Source of the DNA: GCA-002727615 sp964442655
GTDB taxonomy: Bacteria; Pseudomonadota; Alphaproteobacteria; TMED109
Direction of reading: 5' to 3'
Length of the DNA: 64,000 nt
NCBI GenBank assembly: GCA_964442655.1
Contig: CAYTZM010000002.1
Coordinates: 1 to 64,000 of the forward strand
Part shown: in pieces, positions 17,461 to 26,478 of the stretch
How the letters are laid out: each line of letters opens with the position of its first letter
How positions within the stretch are numbered: the first letter of the stretch is position 1
The notes under the pieces: model-generated
What the model was told of the DNA's origin: nothing
Seen by the model: the letters and a program-made list of their open reading frames with translations, nothing else
Databases searched by the model: none
Position numbers and translations under genes: made by a program

Positions 17461-18582
17461 TTAATTTTTCTGATCAAGATCTTTTTTCTTAGTTATATCT
17501 TGTAAATGTGTTCTAAATCTTTCATGTTTTATTCTTTTAAGTGAAAATACCCACTTATTGAGTTTGTTATTTAAGTTTTTTACTTCAGTTTTAACATCTT
17601 GTATTTCTTTCATATCTGGTAATCCTACATTTATTGGGCCACCTTCTGGTAATTCTCTTCGCATATTTTCATCATATTTTATATTAAATTTAGCCCAATC
17701 AATTCCATCTATCTTATCAGTTACAATGGTTATTTTTAAACCATCAAAAGTTGTGTAAATAATTATTACAGCATTTCCTGTAAATTTAATATCTGATAAC
17801 AATTTAATATTAACTAAGGGTAACTTTTCTAATGCACTTCCAATTTGATTCCCTACATAAGGGTTCATGGGAAGAGTGTCTTCATCTAAGTTTTCTAGTT
17901 TAAAGTATTGTTCTGCATAACTTTCTCTTGTAATTAATACTTTCTTATTATTAGGATGTTTTATTTCTATGTCAGCAATTCTCCATCTTTCAATTGTAAA
18001 TAAGCTTTCATCTAACCAGTCAATACTGCTTTTAGGCACATCAAAGTTTCTCCATACTAGCCAACTTTGATCATCATTTGGCTTTCTAACATATCTTGTT
18101 TCTTTTTTACCAAATTTAGAATCATTTCCAACTAATATAGCAGCAACTTCTTCATTTTTGTTATTAATCAGTGATATAAAATTAGCAGAATTTATTTTAT
18201 TTTCAGTATCATTTAAACCTAACGCTCCATGAAGGTTTGGTTTTTTTGTTTTAGGTTCTATTGTTTCTAATTGAGCTACTCCAACAATTACTTTTTTAAT
18301 TTTCTCTAAAGGAGCTGGATAGTTAGCTAATTCTGGTAAATACCAATTTTCTTTATCTCTTTTAATGCTAAAATTATTATTAAAGTTGGAAATTTTTATT
18401 TCAGAAATAGTATTTAATAGTTTTAAACTATTCTCATCAGTCGACACACTAAGTTTTGGAAATAAAAATCTTTCACCTTCATCTCTTCTGTTTTCTGAAT
18501 CCTTATACACACTCACAATTATAGTAATTACAAGAAATACAATTGATGAAATTATAATCGTATATGCACTAGATTGTTTCAT
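17461..18582 (-). CDS. DUF4340-type protein of a Gld-like ABC system
   Basis: Protein of 373 residues with one N-terminal membrane segment (about residues 7-28) and a large predicted periplasmic domain, the layout of DUF4340 proteins. These are regularly encoded with GldG-type transport proteins, as here: the GldG homologue ends ten bases upstream on the same strand. I see no enzymatic motif. Probable function is as the extracytoplasmic partner of the ABC exporter. Last gene of the four-gene leftward operon. Confidence 0.75.
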   Translation of the reverse strand: MKQSSAYTIIISSIVFLVITIIVSVYKDSENRRDEGERFLFPKLSVSTDENSLKLLNTISEIKISNFNNNFSIKRDKENWYLPELANYPAPLEKIKKVIVGVAQLETIEPKTKKPNLHGALGLNDTENKINSANFISLINNKNEEVAAILVGNDSKFGKKETRYVRKPNDDQSWLVWRNFDVPKSSIDWLDESLFTIERWRIADIEIKHPNNKKVLITRESYAEQYFKLENLDEDTLPMNPYVGNQIGSALEKLPLVNIKLLSDIKFTGNAVIIIYTTFDGLKITIVTDKIDGIDWAKFNIKYDENMRRELPEGGPINVGLPDMKEIQDVKTEVKNLNNKLNKWVFSLKRIKHERFRTHLQDITKKKDLDQKN

Positions 18583-18591
18583 TTTTATTCC

Positions 18592-20541
18592 TTATTCATT
18601 ACGCATATTAGCTAAGTGGGTAATGCGTTTTCTTCTGCGAATGGCAAAAACTATAATAGCTGATAAAGTTACTAATAATGGCATAACCCATATATTATAT
18701 ATTTTTAATTTTAATCCTAAATCTTCTATTTCTACTCGAAGCTCTCTTCTAACATCCCTTAATTTTGTTCTAATAGTTACTATCTGGTCTTTAAAATTTT
18801 GTAATGTATCAGCTTGCTCCTTAGATAATATTGGAGCTCCGTCTTGCGTTGTAATAGATGCTCCTCTTTGCAATTCTCTCAATTTATCTTCTGTATTTTT
18901 TAGGTCTTCTTGCAATGTTTGCTCTGTTTCTCTGTATTGAGTTTCAGCTTGTTTTTGTAATTCCTCTACGACTTTGAATGGTCTTATGGAAGTGCCTCTA
19001 GTTCTAAGTGCTATTAACTCCCCCCCTCCTGCAAGAAATTCAAAAGCATTAATTACTAATGACCCATTATCAGCTATAGGAGTAAAAGTTTCTTTGCCAA
19101 AATTATCTTGTTTTTGTGTCCAAGTGTTATTTGCCAATATGTCTGTATCTGCAAATATAATAATATTTCCATTTAACGTATTTTGAGCATGATCAGAGTG
19201 TAAAGAAATAGTTGAACCATCTTCATTAATTGGTAAAGTAGTAGAAAAAGCAGAATTAAATTTTCCACTTAGCCTAACTGCAAAAGGTAAATTTTTATTA
19301 ATTGGTGCAAACTCAGATAATAATAATGTAGGATCAGGGCGAAATTGTATTTTATATCTTTCTATAAACATTGAGTCTTTACTTGAGCTATACAATATTT
19401 CAAAAAGCGATTCTGCGTTATCAGATCTTATTAATGCTCCTGGGGTATTTGTTAAAACTGTTTCAAGTTCATTTGTAATCATATTATTAGGATTCATGTA
19501 TTCATTACTTAATCCAATCCATAATACATATGTAGTAATTCTAGAATTTGGGCCCCTTCCAATAGTTACTTTTCTGCCTGTAACTCTGTCTCCTACTATC
19601 ATTCCTGGTTCTACATATGCACCATAATTACTAAATAGGGTGTTTAAATTAGATCCAGGTATAAATGTTCTTCTTTCTTCAATTGGTAAGGCATTTCTTT
19701 GTACTTCAGAATAAGGGTCAACAAAAAATATAGCACCTTTACCTTTCATTACAAATTGGTCAATAGCGTAATGAGCTTTAAATTTTATATCTTTAGGATG
19801 TACGACCATTAGCAAATCAATATCATCAGGTATTCTATCAAGCTCAGTTGATAGACTTATAATTTCAAAAATTTCACTTAATCTATTATAAATTTCCCAA
19901 GGTGTCACATATTCAGAAGAAGGTGCATCAGGATAAGCGAGGCCTCCATTGATAGGTAAACTGGTAATTAAGCCTAATTTTTTTTTCTTAGGATTAGCTA
20001 AATCGTTAATAATTCTAGTTAAGTCATATTCTAAATATGTTTCTCTTTCTTGTTCAAAGAAAGGTATAATTGATATATCATCAGTAGAATTTGTAGCCAC
20101 TAACCCAAAATAGAATTTTTCACCGGCTTGGGATATTTGCATTCCTTGCAAACCATATAATATTGCTAAATCTTCATTATCTGTAAATGGTTCAGGATCT
20201 ATTCTTTCTATAATTATCATACCTTTAGATTTATTGGTATATTCTTCAATTAATTCTTTTACTCTTTGACCATATTCACGCATAGGAGCAATATTTCTAC
20301 TTAATTTATCTGAAAAAAATAATTTTAAAGTAATGGGCTCTTCTATTGAAGTTAATACTTTTAAAGTTCCTTTATTTAATGTGTAAAGATTATTTTCTGT
20401 TAGATCTAACCTAAATGAAGAAAAAATTTGATTACTTAATGTATTTATAGATAAAAAAAGCAAAATAACTGCAATAATTACGCAATTTAATATTATTGGA
20501 GTAGTGATTTTGGTTTTATCATAGGATTTTAAAAAGAGCAT
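18592..20541 (-). CDS. GldG-family ABC transport auxiliary protein
   Basis: Membrane protein of 649 residues. It has an N-terminal transmembrane helix (about 15-35), a GldG/ABC_transp_aux extracytoplasmic domain (segments TLKLFFSDKLSRNIAPMREY and FVDPYSEVQRNALPIEERR), a coiled-coil near residues 530-600 (EQTLQEDLKNTEDKLRELQ) and a C-terminal transmembrane helix ending in RRRKR. In Bacteroidetes GldG is part of gliding machinery. In proteobacteria this operon is common in non-gliding cells and its substrate is unknown. Its start is one base from the stop of the permease gene. Confidence 0.8.
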   Translation of the reverse strand: MLFLKSYDKTKITTPIILNCVIIAVILLFLSINTLSNQIFSSFRLDLTENNLYTLNKGTLKVLTSIEEPITLKLFFSDKLSRNIAPMREYGQRVKELIEEYTNKSKGMIIIERIDPEPFTDNEDLAILYGLQGMQISQAGEKFYFGLVATNSTDDISIIPFFEQERETYLEYDLTRIINDLANPKKKKLGLITSLPINGGLAYPDAPSSEYVTPWEIYNRLSEIFEIISLSTELDRIPDDIDLLMVVHPKDIKFKAHYAIDQFVMKGKGAIFFVDPYSEVQRNALPIEERRTFIPGSNLNTLFSNYGAYVEPGMIVGDRVTGRKVTIGRGPNSRITTYVLWIGLSNEYMNPNNMITNELETVLTNTPGALIRSDNAESLFEILYSSSKDSMFIERYKIQFRPDPTLLLSEFAPINKNLPFAVRLSGKFNSAFSTTLPINEDGSTISLHSDHAQNTLNGNIIIFADTDILANNTWTQKQDNFGKETFTPIADNGSLVINAFEFLAGGGELIALRTRGTSIRPFKVVEELQKQAETQYRETEQTLQEDLKNTEDKLRELQRGASITTQDGAPILSKEQADTLQNFKDQIVTIRTKLRDVRRELRVEIEDLGLKLKIYNIWVMPLLVTLSAIIVFAIRRRKRITHLANMRNE

Positions 20542-21276
20542 TTATATACCCTTTCTAGAATTTATAGAGATAATATTTAATGTTAATGCTAAAATTATCA
20601 ATGAGAAGAAATAAACAATATTTCTAACATCTATTACCCCTTTACTTAAATCTGTAAAATTAGAAACAAAGCTGAAAGAAGCTATCGTATCTAATAGAGC
20701 TTGTGGAGTCCAGCTAGAGAAAAAATTTAACACAATAGGCATCCCACTTACAGTAAATAGAAAGCAAACTGCAATACTAACGACAAAAGCAATTACTTGA
20801 TTTTTAGTGAGCGAAGAAATGCAGGAACCAATAGATAAATAACCACCAGCCATTAAAAGACTTCCAAGATAACTTGTAATAATAACACCATTATCAGGAT
20901 CTCCTAAGTAATTTACTGTTAACCACATGGGAAAAGTAAGAATTAATGAAATACCAGTAAATATCCAGGCTGCAAGAAATTTACCAATAACTGCTTGTGT
21001 AACGCTTGCAGGAAGTGTCATTAATAACTCAATTGTACCATTTCTTCTTTCTTCTGCCCATAATCTCATAGATATAGCTGGTATTAAGAATAGGTATAAC
21101 CATGGATGCCAATCAAAAAAAGCAGATAAATCTGCCTGACTTCTTTCATAAAAAGATCCCATATAAAATGTAAACAATCCAGCCATTAATAAAAAAATTA
21201 CTATAAAAACATATGCTACAGGAGTAGCAAAATACCCACTCAGTTCTCTTTTAGTAATATTTATGATTGTTTGCAT
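20542..21276 (-). CDS. ABC-2 type permease (GldF-like)
   Basis: Inner-membrane permease of 244 residues with about six hydrophobic segments. The motif RLWAEERRNGTIELLMTLPA in the first cytoplasmic loop is diagnostic of ABC-2 permeases. It overlaps the ATPase gene by one base and abuts the GldG homologue, so the complex is assembled from one transcript. Substrate unknown. Confidence 0.85.
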   Translation of the reverse strand: MQTIINITKRELSGYFATPVAYVFIVIFLLMAGLFTFYMGSFYERSQADLSAFFDWHPWLYLFLIPAISMRLWAEERRNGTIELLMTLPASVTQAVIGKFLAAWIFTGISLILTFPMWLTVNYLGDPDNGVIITSYLGSLLMAGGYLSIGSCISSLTKNQVIAFVVSIAVCFLFTVSGMPIVLNFFSSWTPQALLDTIASFSFVSNFTDLSKGVIDVRNIVYFFSLIILALTLNIISINSRKGI

Positions 21277-22016
21277 TATTTTTCCTTAATATTACCTATT
21301 GTTAGAGACCTAAAAACATCATCTAATGTGGAGTTATCGGAACCCATTGCAATTAGTTCTTTTGGAGTTTTATCTATAATTAATTCTCCATTTGCAATAA
21401 TCATAGCTCTACTACAAACGGCATCGACTTCTTCAAGTATATGAGTAGAAATAATAATGGCCTTTGATACGGCCATTTCTTTAATTAATTTTCTTACTTC
21501 ATGTTTTTGATTAGGGTCTAACCCATCTGTAGGTTCATCCAAAATAAGAATATCTGGATCATGTAAAATTGCTTGTGCTAATCCCACTCTTCTTTTATAG
21601 CCTTTAGATAAAGTTTCAATTTGCTGATACAAAACATTCTCAAGACCTAATTTATTTACTGCATTATTAATTAAATCTGTAATTTTGTCTTTTTTAATTT
21701 TTCTTATTCCAGATATAAATTTTAAAAAACTTAAAACTGTCATTTCTCCATATAATGGAGCTCCTTCTGGCACATAACCTATTTTTTCTTTTGCTTTAAT
21801 AGGAAAATTAGATACATCATAATTGCAAATTTTAACAGTTCCACTTGATGGAGGCAAAAAACCTGTGATCATTCTCATAGTGGTAGTTTTGCCTGCTCCA
21901 TTTGGACCTAAGAAACCTAACACTTCACCTCTATCTAAATTAAAGCTTATATCATGCACTGCTTTAAATGGGCCAAATTTTTTCGTTAAATTTTTAACTT
22001 CAATTAGTGCGTTCAT
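21276..22016 (-). CDS. ABC transporter ATP-binding protein (GldA-like)
   Basis: ATPase of 246 residues. Walker A is GPNGAGKTTTM, the signature is LSKGYKRRVGLAQA, Walker B is ILILDEPTDGLDP, and the switch His is in STHILEE. The LSKGYKRR form of the signature is typical of ABC-2 exporters of the GldA/NatA group. First gene of the leftward operon continuing through the permease, GldG and DUF4340 genes. About 125 bases separate it from the divergent thioredoxin-like gene. Confidence 0.85.
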   Translation of the reverse strand: MNALIEVKNLTKKFGPFKAVHDISFNLDRGEVLGFLGPNGAGKTTTMRMITGFLPPSSGTVKICNYDVSNFPIKAKEKIGYVPEGAPLYGEMTVLSFLKFISGIRKIKKDKITDLINNAVNKLGLENVLYQQIETLSKGYKRRVGLAQAILHDPDILILDEPTDGLDPNQKHEVRKLIKEMAVSKAIIISTHILEEVDAVCSRAMIIANGELIIDKTPKELIAMGSDNSTLDDVFRSLTIGNIKEK

Positions 22017-22142
22017 TTACTTAAGTTCCTATATTCTATAAAATCATTGGACATATCTAATATTTGTAAACAATAGTTTCAAGTATTTAGTGAAAAAAAA
22101 GAATTTATATTGTATATATATCTATTAATTTATGGAATAATA

Positions 22143-22697
22143 ATGTTAAAAAAATCAAATATTTTAAATAAAAATTTAATAGCCATAGACTTTAATCTTA
22201 AAGGTATAGACGAAAAATTTTATACTCTAGAAAATATAAAAGGATCGAAAGGTACTTTAATATTTTTTATTTGTAATCATTGCCCTTATGTACAAGCCAT
22301 AGCAAAAAAAATTGAAAGAGATGTAAGAGAATTAAGAAAATATGGAATAAATTCTGTGGGGATTATGTCGAATGATTACATAACATATCCTTCTGATAAT
22401 TTTAATAATATGAAAAAATTTTCTAAAGAAAATAATTTTTCATTCCCGTATTTAATAGATGAAACTCAAAAAATAGCTAAACTTTATAATGCTCAATGTA
22501 CTCCGGATTTTTTTGGTTTTGATAGAGATATGTTATTAAAGTATAGAGGAAGATTAGATGATTCTGGCTTAGAATTTCATAAGGATGCAAAAAGAGAATT
22601 ATTTATATCTATGAAAGCAATTTCAGAAAATAACGATATTCCATACAATAATCCAAGTATTGGATGCTCTATAAAATGGAAAAATAATGGAAAATAA
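22143..22697 (+). CDS. Thioredoxin-fold redox protein (AhpC/TSA-like)
   Basis: Cytoplasmic thioredoxin-fold protein of about 184 residues, with no signal peptide. The redox site CNHCPYVQA is a CxxC followed by Pro, at the end of the first strand. The segment NAQCTPDFFGFD has the cis-Pro context of AhpC/TSA proteins. Start chosen at 22143 with GGA about nine bases upstream. A longer ORF from 22110 adds only hydrophobic residues. It overlaps the ferredoxin-reductase gene by eleven bases, so the two are likely made together. Confidence 0.75.
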   Translation: MLKKSNILNKNLIAIDFNLKGIDEKFYTLENIKGSKGTLIFFICNHCPYVQAIAKKIERDVRELRKYGINSVGIMSNDYITYPSDNFNNMKKFSKENNFSFPYLIDETQKIAKLYNAQCTPDFFGFDRDMLLKYRGRLDDSGLEFHKDAKRELFISMKAISENNDIPYNNPSIGCSIKWKNNGK

Positions 22698-23703
22698 GAC
22701 CAATATTTTAATTCCTAAATATAATTTAAATTTTAAAATAAATAAAAATAAAAATATTATTCAAGCTGCATTAGAAATGGGAATAAAATTAGCTTTTAGT
22801 TGTAGATCAGGAGTATGTGGAACTTGTAAGGCTAAAATATTAAATGGTGCGGTGAATAATTCAAAAGGAGTAACGCACAATCTTACCCCAGAGGAAAGAA
22901 AAAATAATATTGTGTATACCTGTCAATCTATAGCAACATCTGACAATCTTGAATTAGATTTTTTATCTCCTTTGTCCAATCAACTTCACGTTAAAAATAA
23001 TATACCCAAGGAATTTGTCTTAGAGGTGTTATCAAAAACAATTATAAGAGAAACATGTATAGAATTAATAACAACCTTTCCAAAAAATATTATTACATTT
23101 ACTCACGATGGGCTGAAAGTAAAAATAATTATAGATGGTAAAATTAGTAAAAAGGAATATTCAATTTTAAGCCCTAAATTGAAAGAAGATGGTAATAATA
23201 ATGGAATATTAACTATTTATATTCCAATAACTGAAAACATTCATAAAACTATAAGCCCAGGTCAAACCATAACTATTTCAGGTCCATATTTAATAAATGA
23301 TGATTTAACAAACTTAAATAAACCTTTTTTGTTTTTAGGTTCAAAAAGTAATATAATATCTGTTTTGTCTTATATTAAAGAAATATTATTTAATAAAAAT
23401 GATCAAGTTATAATGCTTGTTGCTAATTTTGATGGCACAGATAATATTCAATTTATGAATGAGATGCATAAAATACAAAATAAATATAAAAATTTTAATT
23501 ACAAAATTATTCTAACCAAGGAAATAGCAAATAATAATACTAGATTTATTTATGGATCACCTGAAAGTGCATTAGGTAAAATATTATCAAACTTAAGTAA
23601 TCATATTATTTATATTAGTAAAGATATTGATAATTATAGCAAATTAATTTTAAAAATTAATAATCTAGGCGCTCTTAAGAAGAATATAAAAATAATAAAT
23701 TAA
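22687..23703 (+). CDS. [2Fe-2S] ferredoxin fused to a degenerate ferredoxin-reductase-like domain
   Basis: Protein of 338 residues. Residues about 5-95 form a plant-type ferredoxin with CRSGVCGTC and a distant Cys in VYTCQSI, all four ligands present. Residues about 105-338 follow the FAD/NAD reductase fold, but the motifs are worn. The FAD motif RxYS reads KKEYSI, and the glycine-rich NAD loop (usually AGGTGI) reads LGSKSNI. The layout resembles the electron-transfer components of oxygenases such as BenC. It may accept electrons from a partner instead of NAD(P)H. It could be the missing reductase for BoxB or the flavodoxin, but that is speculation. Confidence 0.7.
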   Translation: MENKTNILIPKYNLNFKINKNKNIIQAALEMGIKLAFSCRSGVCGTCKAKILNGAVNNSKGVTHNLTPEERKNNIVYTCQSIATSDNLELDFLSPLSNQLHVKNNIPKEFVLEVLSKTIIRETCIELITTFPKNIITFTHDGLKVKIIIDGKISKKEYSILSPKLKEDGNNNGILTIYIPITENIHKTISPGQTITISGPYLINDDLTNLNKPFLFLGSKSNIISVLSYIKEILFNKNDQVIMLVANFDGTDNIQFMNEMHKIQNKYKNFNYKIILTKEIANNNTRFIYGSPESALGKILSNLSNHIIYISKDIDNYSKLILKINNLGALKKNIKIIN

Positions 23704-23707
23704 AATA

Positions 23708-24010
23708 TTAACTCTTTTTATCTTCATTATCATCTATTTCTATATAATCTGCTTCTGTAAAATTATTGTTTCTTTTTTCTTTATTCTTATTTAAATTAAT
23801 TTTTTTTATTATTTTTCTATATATTAAATAAAGTATAATAATAGCTACAAATATTGCCCCTAACCAAGATTCCATAAGAAAAGACAGTACTTGAAAAAAT
23901 CCAACAAATATTATTACTAAAATAAATGTTAAAACTGCAAATAGTCCTAAACATCCTATTCTCACATTTAATGGAATATTATTAATTTTATGTTTATTAT
24001 TAAATCTCAT
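23708..24010 (-). CDS. Small membrane protein of unknown function
   Basis: 100 residues. Two hydrophobic segments (about 18-42 and 46-64) are followed by a Lys/Asn-rich basic stretch and an acidic tail (EIDDNEDKK). I do not recognise a family. It is ten bases downstream of an acyl-CoA dehydrogenase gene on the same strand, so it may be co-transcribed, and it converges with the ferredoxin-reductase gene. Confidence 0.55.
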   Translation of the reverse strand: MRFNNKHKINNIPLNVRIGCLGLFAVLTFILVIIFVGFFQVLSFLMESWLGAIFVAIIILYLIYRKIIKKINLNKNKEKRNNNFTEADYIEIDDNEDKKS

Positions 24011-24020
24011 TAGAGAGTTT

Positions 24021-25151
24021 TTATTCTCCTAGATTATTAAATTGATCTAAGTAAAAATCAGAATTACCTAAAAAAGTGTCAAGCATGGTAAGTCTTTTAA
24101 AGTATTGACCTATTTCCATTTCTTCTGTAACTCCCATACCTCCGTGCAGTTGAATTGCTTCCTGGCCTAATTTTCTTCCTCCTATACCTATATGTATTTT
24201 TCCTGATATAATTGATTTTATACCATCTTTATCTTTACTTCCTTTTAATGCAGACATACATGATAAAGAAGTCATTTCATCACTTAGTATCAGCATTTCT
24301 ACAGTTCTATGCTGTATAGCTTGAAATTTGCCTATAGGAATACCAAATTGTTTTCTAGTTTTAATATATTCTAATGTCATTTCATACATTTTTTGCATTA
24401 TTCCAGAAGCTTCAGCATTAATTGAAATTAAAGTTTTATATATAGCATCATTAATCAAATTGTACGCTTCATCTTGAACGCTTAGTAAGCAGTCATTTGA
24501 TACTTCTACATTATTCAAAATTACTTCTCCTGCTCTAAAACCATCAACTGTTTGAAAATCTTGAATTTCTAATCCTTTGGTATTTTTCTTGATATAGAAT
24601 AATGAAATACCTTTTTTACTGAGTCTATTTTCTGATGTTCTTGCTGAAACTAATACATAATCAGATTGCCCTGCACCAAATACAATAGATTTATGTCCAT
24701 TTATTAACCAATTATCGCCTTTATTTGTAGCCGATGTAGAAATATCAGCTATATTAAATCTAGAAGTAGGTTCTGAAAACGCAAAACAAGCTTTTTCTTT
24801 CCCTTCAATTAAGTTTTTAATTAAGTAAGATCTTAATTCAGAAGTAGGACAAAAAGATATTAAGCTACCACTTAAAATTATAGAAGATATATAGGGTTCT
24901 ATTACTAAACCTCTACCAAAAGACTTCATAATAATCATCAAGTCTATTAATTCTCCTCCAAAACCGCCATCCTCTTCTTTAAATGGGAGCGCAAGCCATC
25001 CTAATTCAGAAAATTGTTGCCAGATTATTTTATCAAAACCTCTATTACTAGCGATAATTTTTCTTCTATTTTCGGCGGTATAAGATTCAGTAATAAACTT
25101 CTCGACTGAATTTTTTATTAATTCTTGATCTTCATTGAAAGATAAATCCAT
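24021..25151 (-). CDS. Acyl-CoA dehydrogenase (small-subunit-like)
   Basis: FAD-dependent acyl-CoA dehydrogenase, 376 residues. Recognisable blocks are LPFKEEDGGFGGELIDL, AFSEPTSRFN, TRKQFGIPIGKFQAIQHRTVE and QLHGGMGVTEEMEIGQYFKR. It is followed by the divergent C-terminus MLDTFLGNSDFYL instead of the usual LIYEGTNEIQ. This pairing with a second dehydrogenase 21 bases upstream resembles PimC/PimD-type pairs acting on dicarboxylyl-CoA. Such activity would fit downstream processing of ring-opened benzoyl-CoA, though this is inference. Confidence 0.85.
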   Translation of the reverse strand: MDLSFNEDQELIKNSVEKFITESYTAENRRKIIASNRGFDKIIWQQFSELGWLALPFKEEDGGFGGELIDLMIIMKSFGRGLVIEPYISSIILSGSLISFCPTSELRSYLIKNLIEGKEKACFAFSEPTSRFNIADISTSATNKGDNWLINGHKSIVFGAGQSDYVLVSARTSENRLSKKGISLFYIKKNTKGLEIQDFQTVDGFRAGEVILNNVEVSNDCLLSVQDEAYNLINDAIYKTLISINAEASGIMQKMYEMTLEYIKTRKQFGIPIGKFQAIQHRTVEMLILSDEMTSLSCMSALKGSKDKDGIKSIISGKIHIGIGGRKLGQEAIQLHGGMGVTEEMEIGQYFKRLTMLDTFLGNSDFYLDQFNNLGE

Positions 25152-25172
25152 CGTTTTTCCTTAATAATTGAC

Positions 25173-26369
25173 TTATAATTCTAAGACCATTTTTGCTAGA
25201 ATATTTTTTTGTATTTCATTAGAGCCACCATAAATTGTCGTTTTTCTAGTATTAAAATATTTTGGAGCTGCAGTGCTACTCCAAGAAGGCCCTATCATAG
25301 GCTCATTATTTCCTTTATCCATTATATTTGGTTGATAAGGATAAGCGTAATAGCCACTTGCTTCCAAAACCAATTCTGTTATTTCTTGTTGTATTTCTGA
25401 TCCTCTAATTTTTAACATACTAGCTTCAGCACCAGGAGGAATGCCTTTTGCATCATTAGATATAGCTTTTAATTCAGCATATTCTAATGCTTGTAGTCGA
25501 ATATCACACTTAGCAACCTTATCCATAAAACGTTGATCATCAATTAATGAGGAATCTCCATTTGTGTTTAACTTTGCAATATTTTTAACCTTAGAAAGTG
25601 CTTTTTTAGAACGAGATACTGCTGCTATTGATGTTCTTTCATGACCTAATAAATACTTAGCAACTGTCCATCCTTTATTTTCTTCATAAATTAAATTTTT
25701 TGATGGAACTATAACATCTTCTAAATACACCATATTTACTTCATGTCCTCCATCTAATGTAATAATAGGGTTTACAGATACTCCAGAAGATTTCATGTCT
25801 AATAACATAAAGGATATACCTTCTTGAGGTTTGCAGTCAGAATTTGTCCTTACTAAAATAAACATCATATCTGCATGTTGTGCCATTGTGGTCCATGTTT
25901 TAGTTCCATTAATTTTATAGCCACCTTCTATCTTTACAGCTTTTGTCGATAGTGATGCTAAATCTGATCCAGAACCAGGTTCAGAATACCCCTGACACCA
26001 CCAATGTTCACTTGATAAAATCTTTGGTAAATAAGAATCCTTTTGTTCTTTAGTTCCATATTTTATTATGACTGGTGCAACCATCGTAACTCCAAATGGT
26101 AATACAGATGGAGCTGATCCTGCTCCACACTCTTCATCAAAAATATATCTTTGTGTTACTGTCCAGTCTGTTCCTCCATATTCCTTTGGCCAACTTGGAG
26201 CTATCCAACCTTTTTCATATAATTTACTTTGCCACTCTAACATATCTTCTTTAGTTAAATGATGTCCTTCTTCTATTTTTTGTTTAGTTATAGGATTTAA
26301 ATTTTTATTTATAAAATCTTTCACTTCTTTTTGAAATTCAAGATCTTCTTTACTAAAATTCAAATTCAT
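25173..26369 (-). CDS. Acyl-CoA dehydrogenase (large-subunit-like)
   Basis: Second acyl-CoA dehydrogenase, about 398 residues. It shows GWIAPSWPKEYGGTDWT, QGYSEPGSGSDLASL and the C-terminal TTIYGGSNEIQKNILAK. The Glu of the usual YEG motif, the catalytic base in medium-chain enzymes, is Gly here, so the base must lie elsewhere in the fold, as it does in isovaleryl-CoA dehydrogenase. The ATG at 26369 is supported by GGAG eight bases upstream; a longer frame to 26408 has no such site. It is the first gene of the dehydrogenase pair. Confidence 0.85.
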   Translation of the reverse strand: MNLNFSKEDLEFQKEVKDFINKNLNPITKQKIEEGHHLTKEDMLEWQSKLYEKGWIAPSWPKEYGGTDWTVTQRYIFDEECGAGSAPSVLPFGVTMVAPVIIKYGTKEQKDSYLPKILSSEHWWCQGYSEPGSGSDLASLSTKAVKIEGGYKINGTKTWTTMAQHADMMFILVRTNSDCKPQEGISFMLLDMKSSGVSVNPIITLDGGHEVNMVYLEDVIVPSKNLIYEENKGWTVAKYLLGHERTSIAAVSRSKKALSKVKNIAKLNTNGDSSLIDDQRFMDKVAKCDIRLQALEYAELKAISNDAKGIPPGAEASMLKIRGSEIQQEITELVLEASGYYAYPYQPNIMDKGNNEPMIGPSWSSTAAPKYFNTRKTTIYGGSNEIQKNILAKMVLEL

Positions 26370-26478
26370 AACATTTGCTCCATTTATTAATTTTTTAAAT
26401 ATTAACAATAATTAATGTTTTGTTAACCGTTCAGTAATAATAAAAATGTATTATTACATAACTTTAATGAAAGGATAC

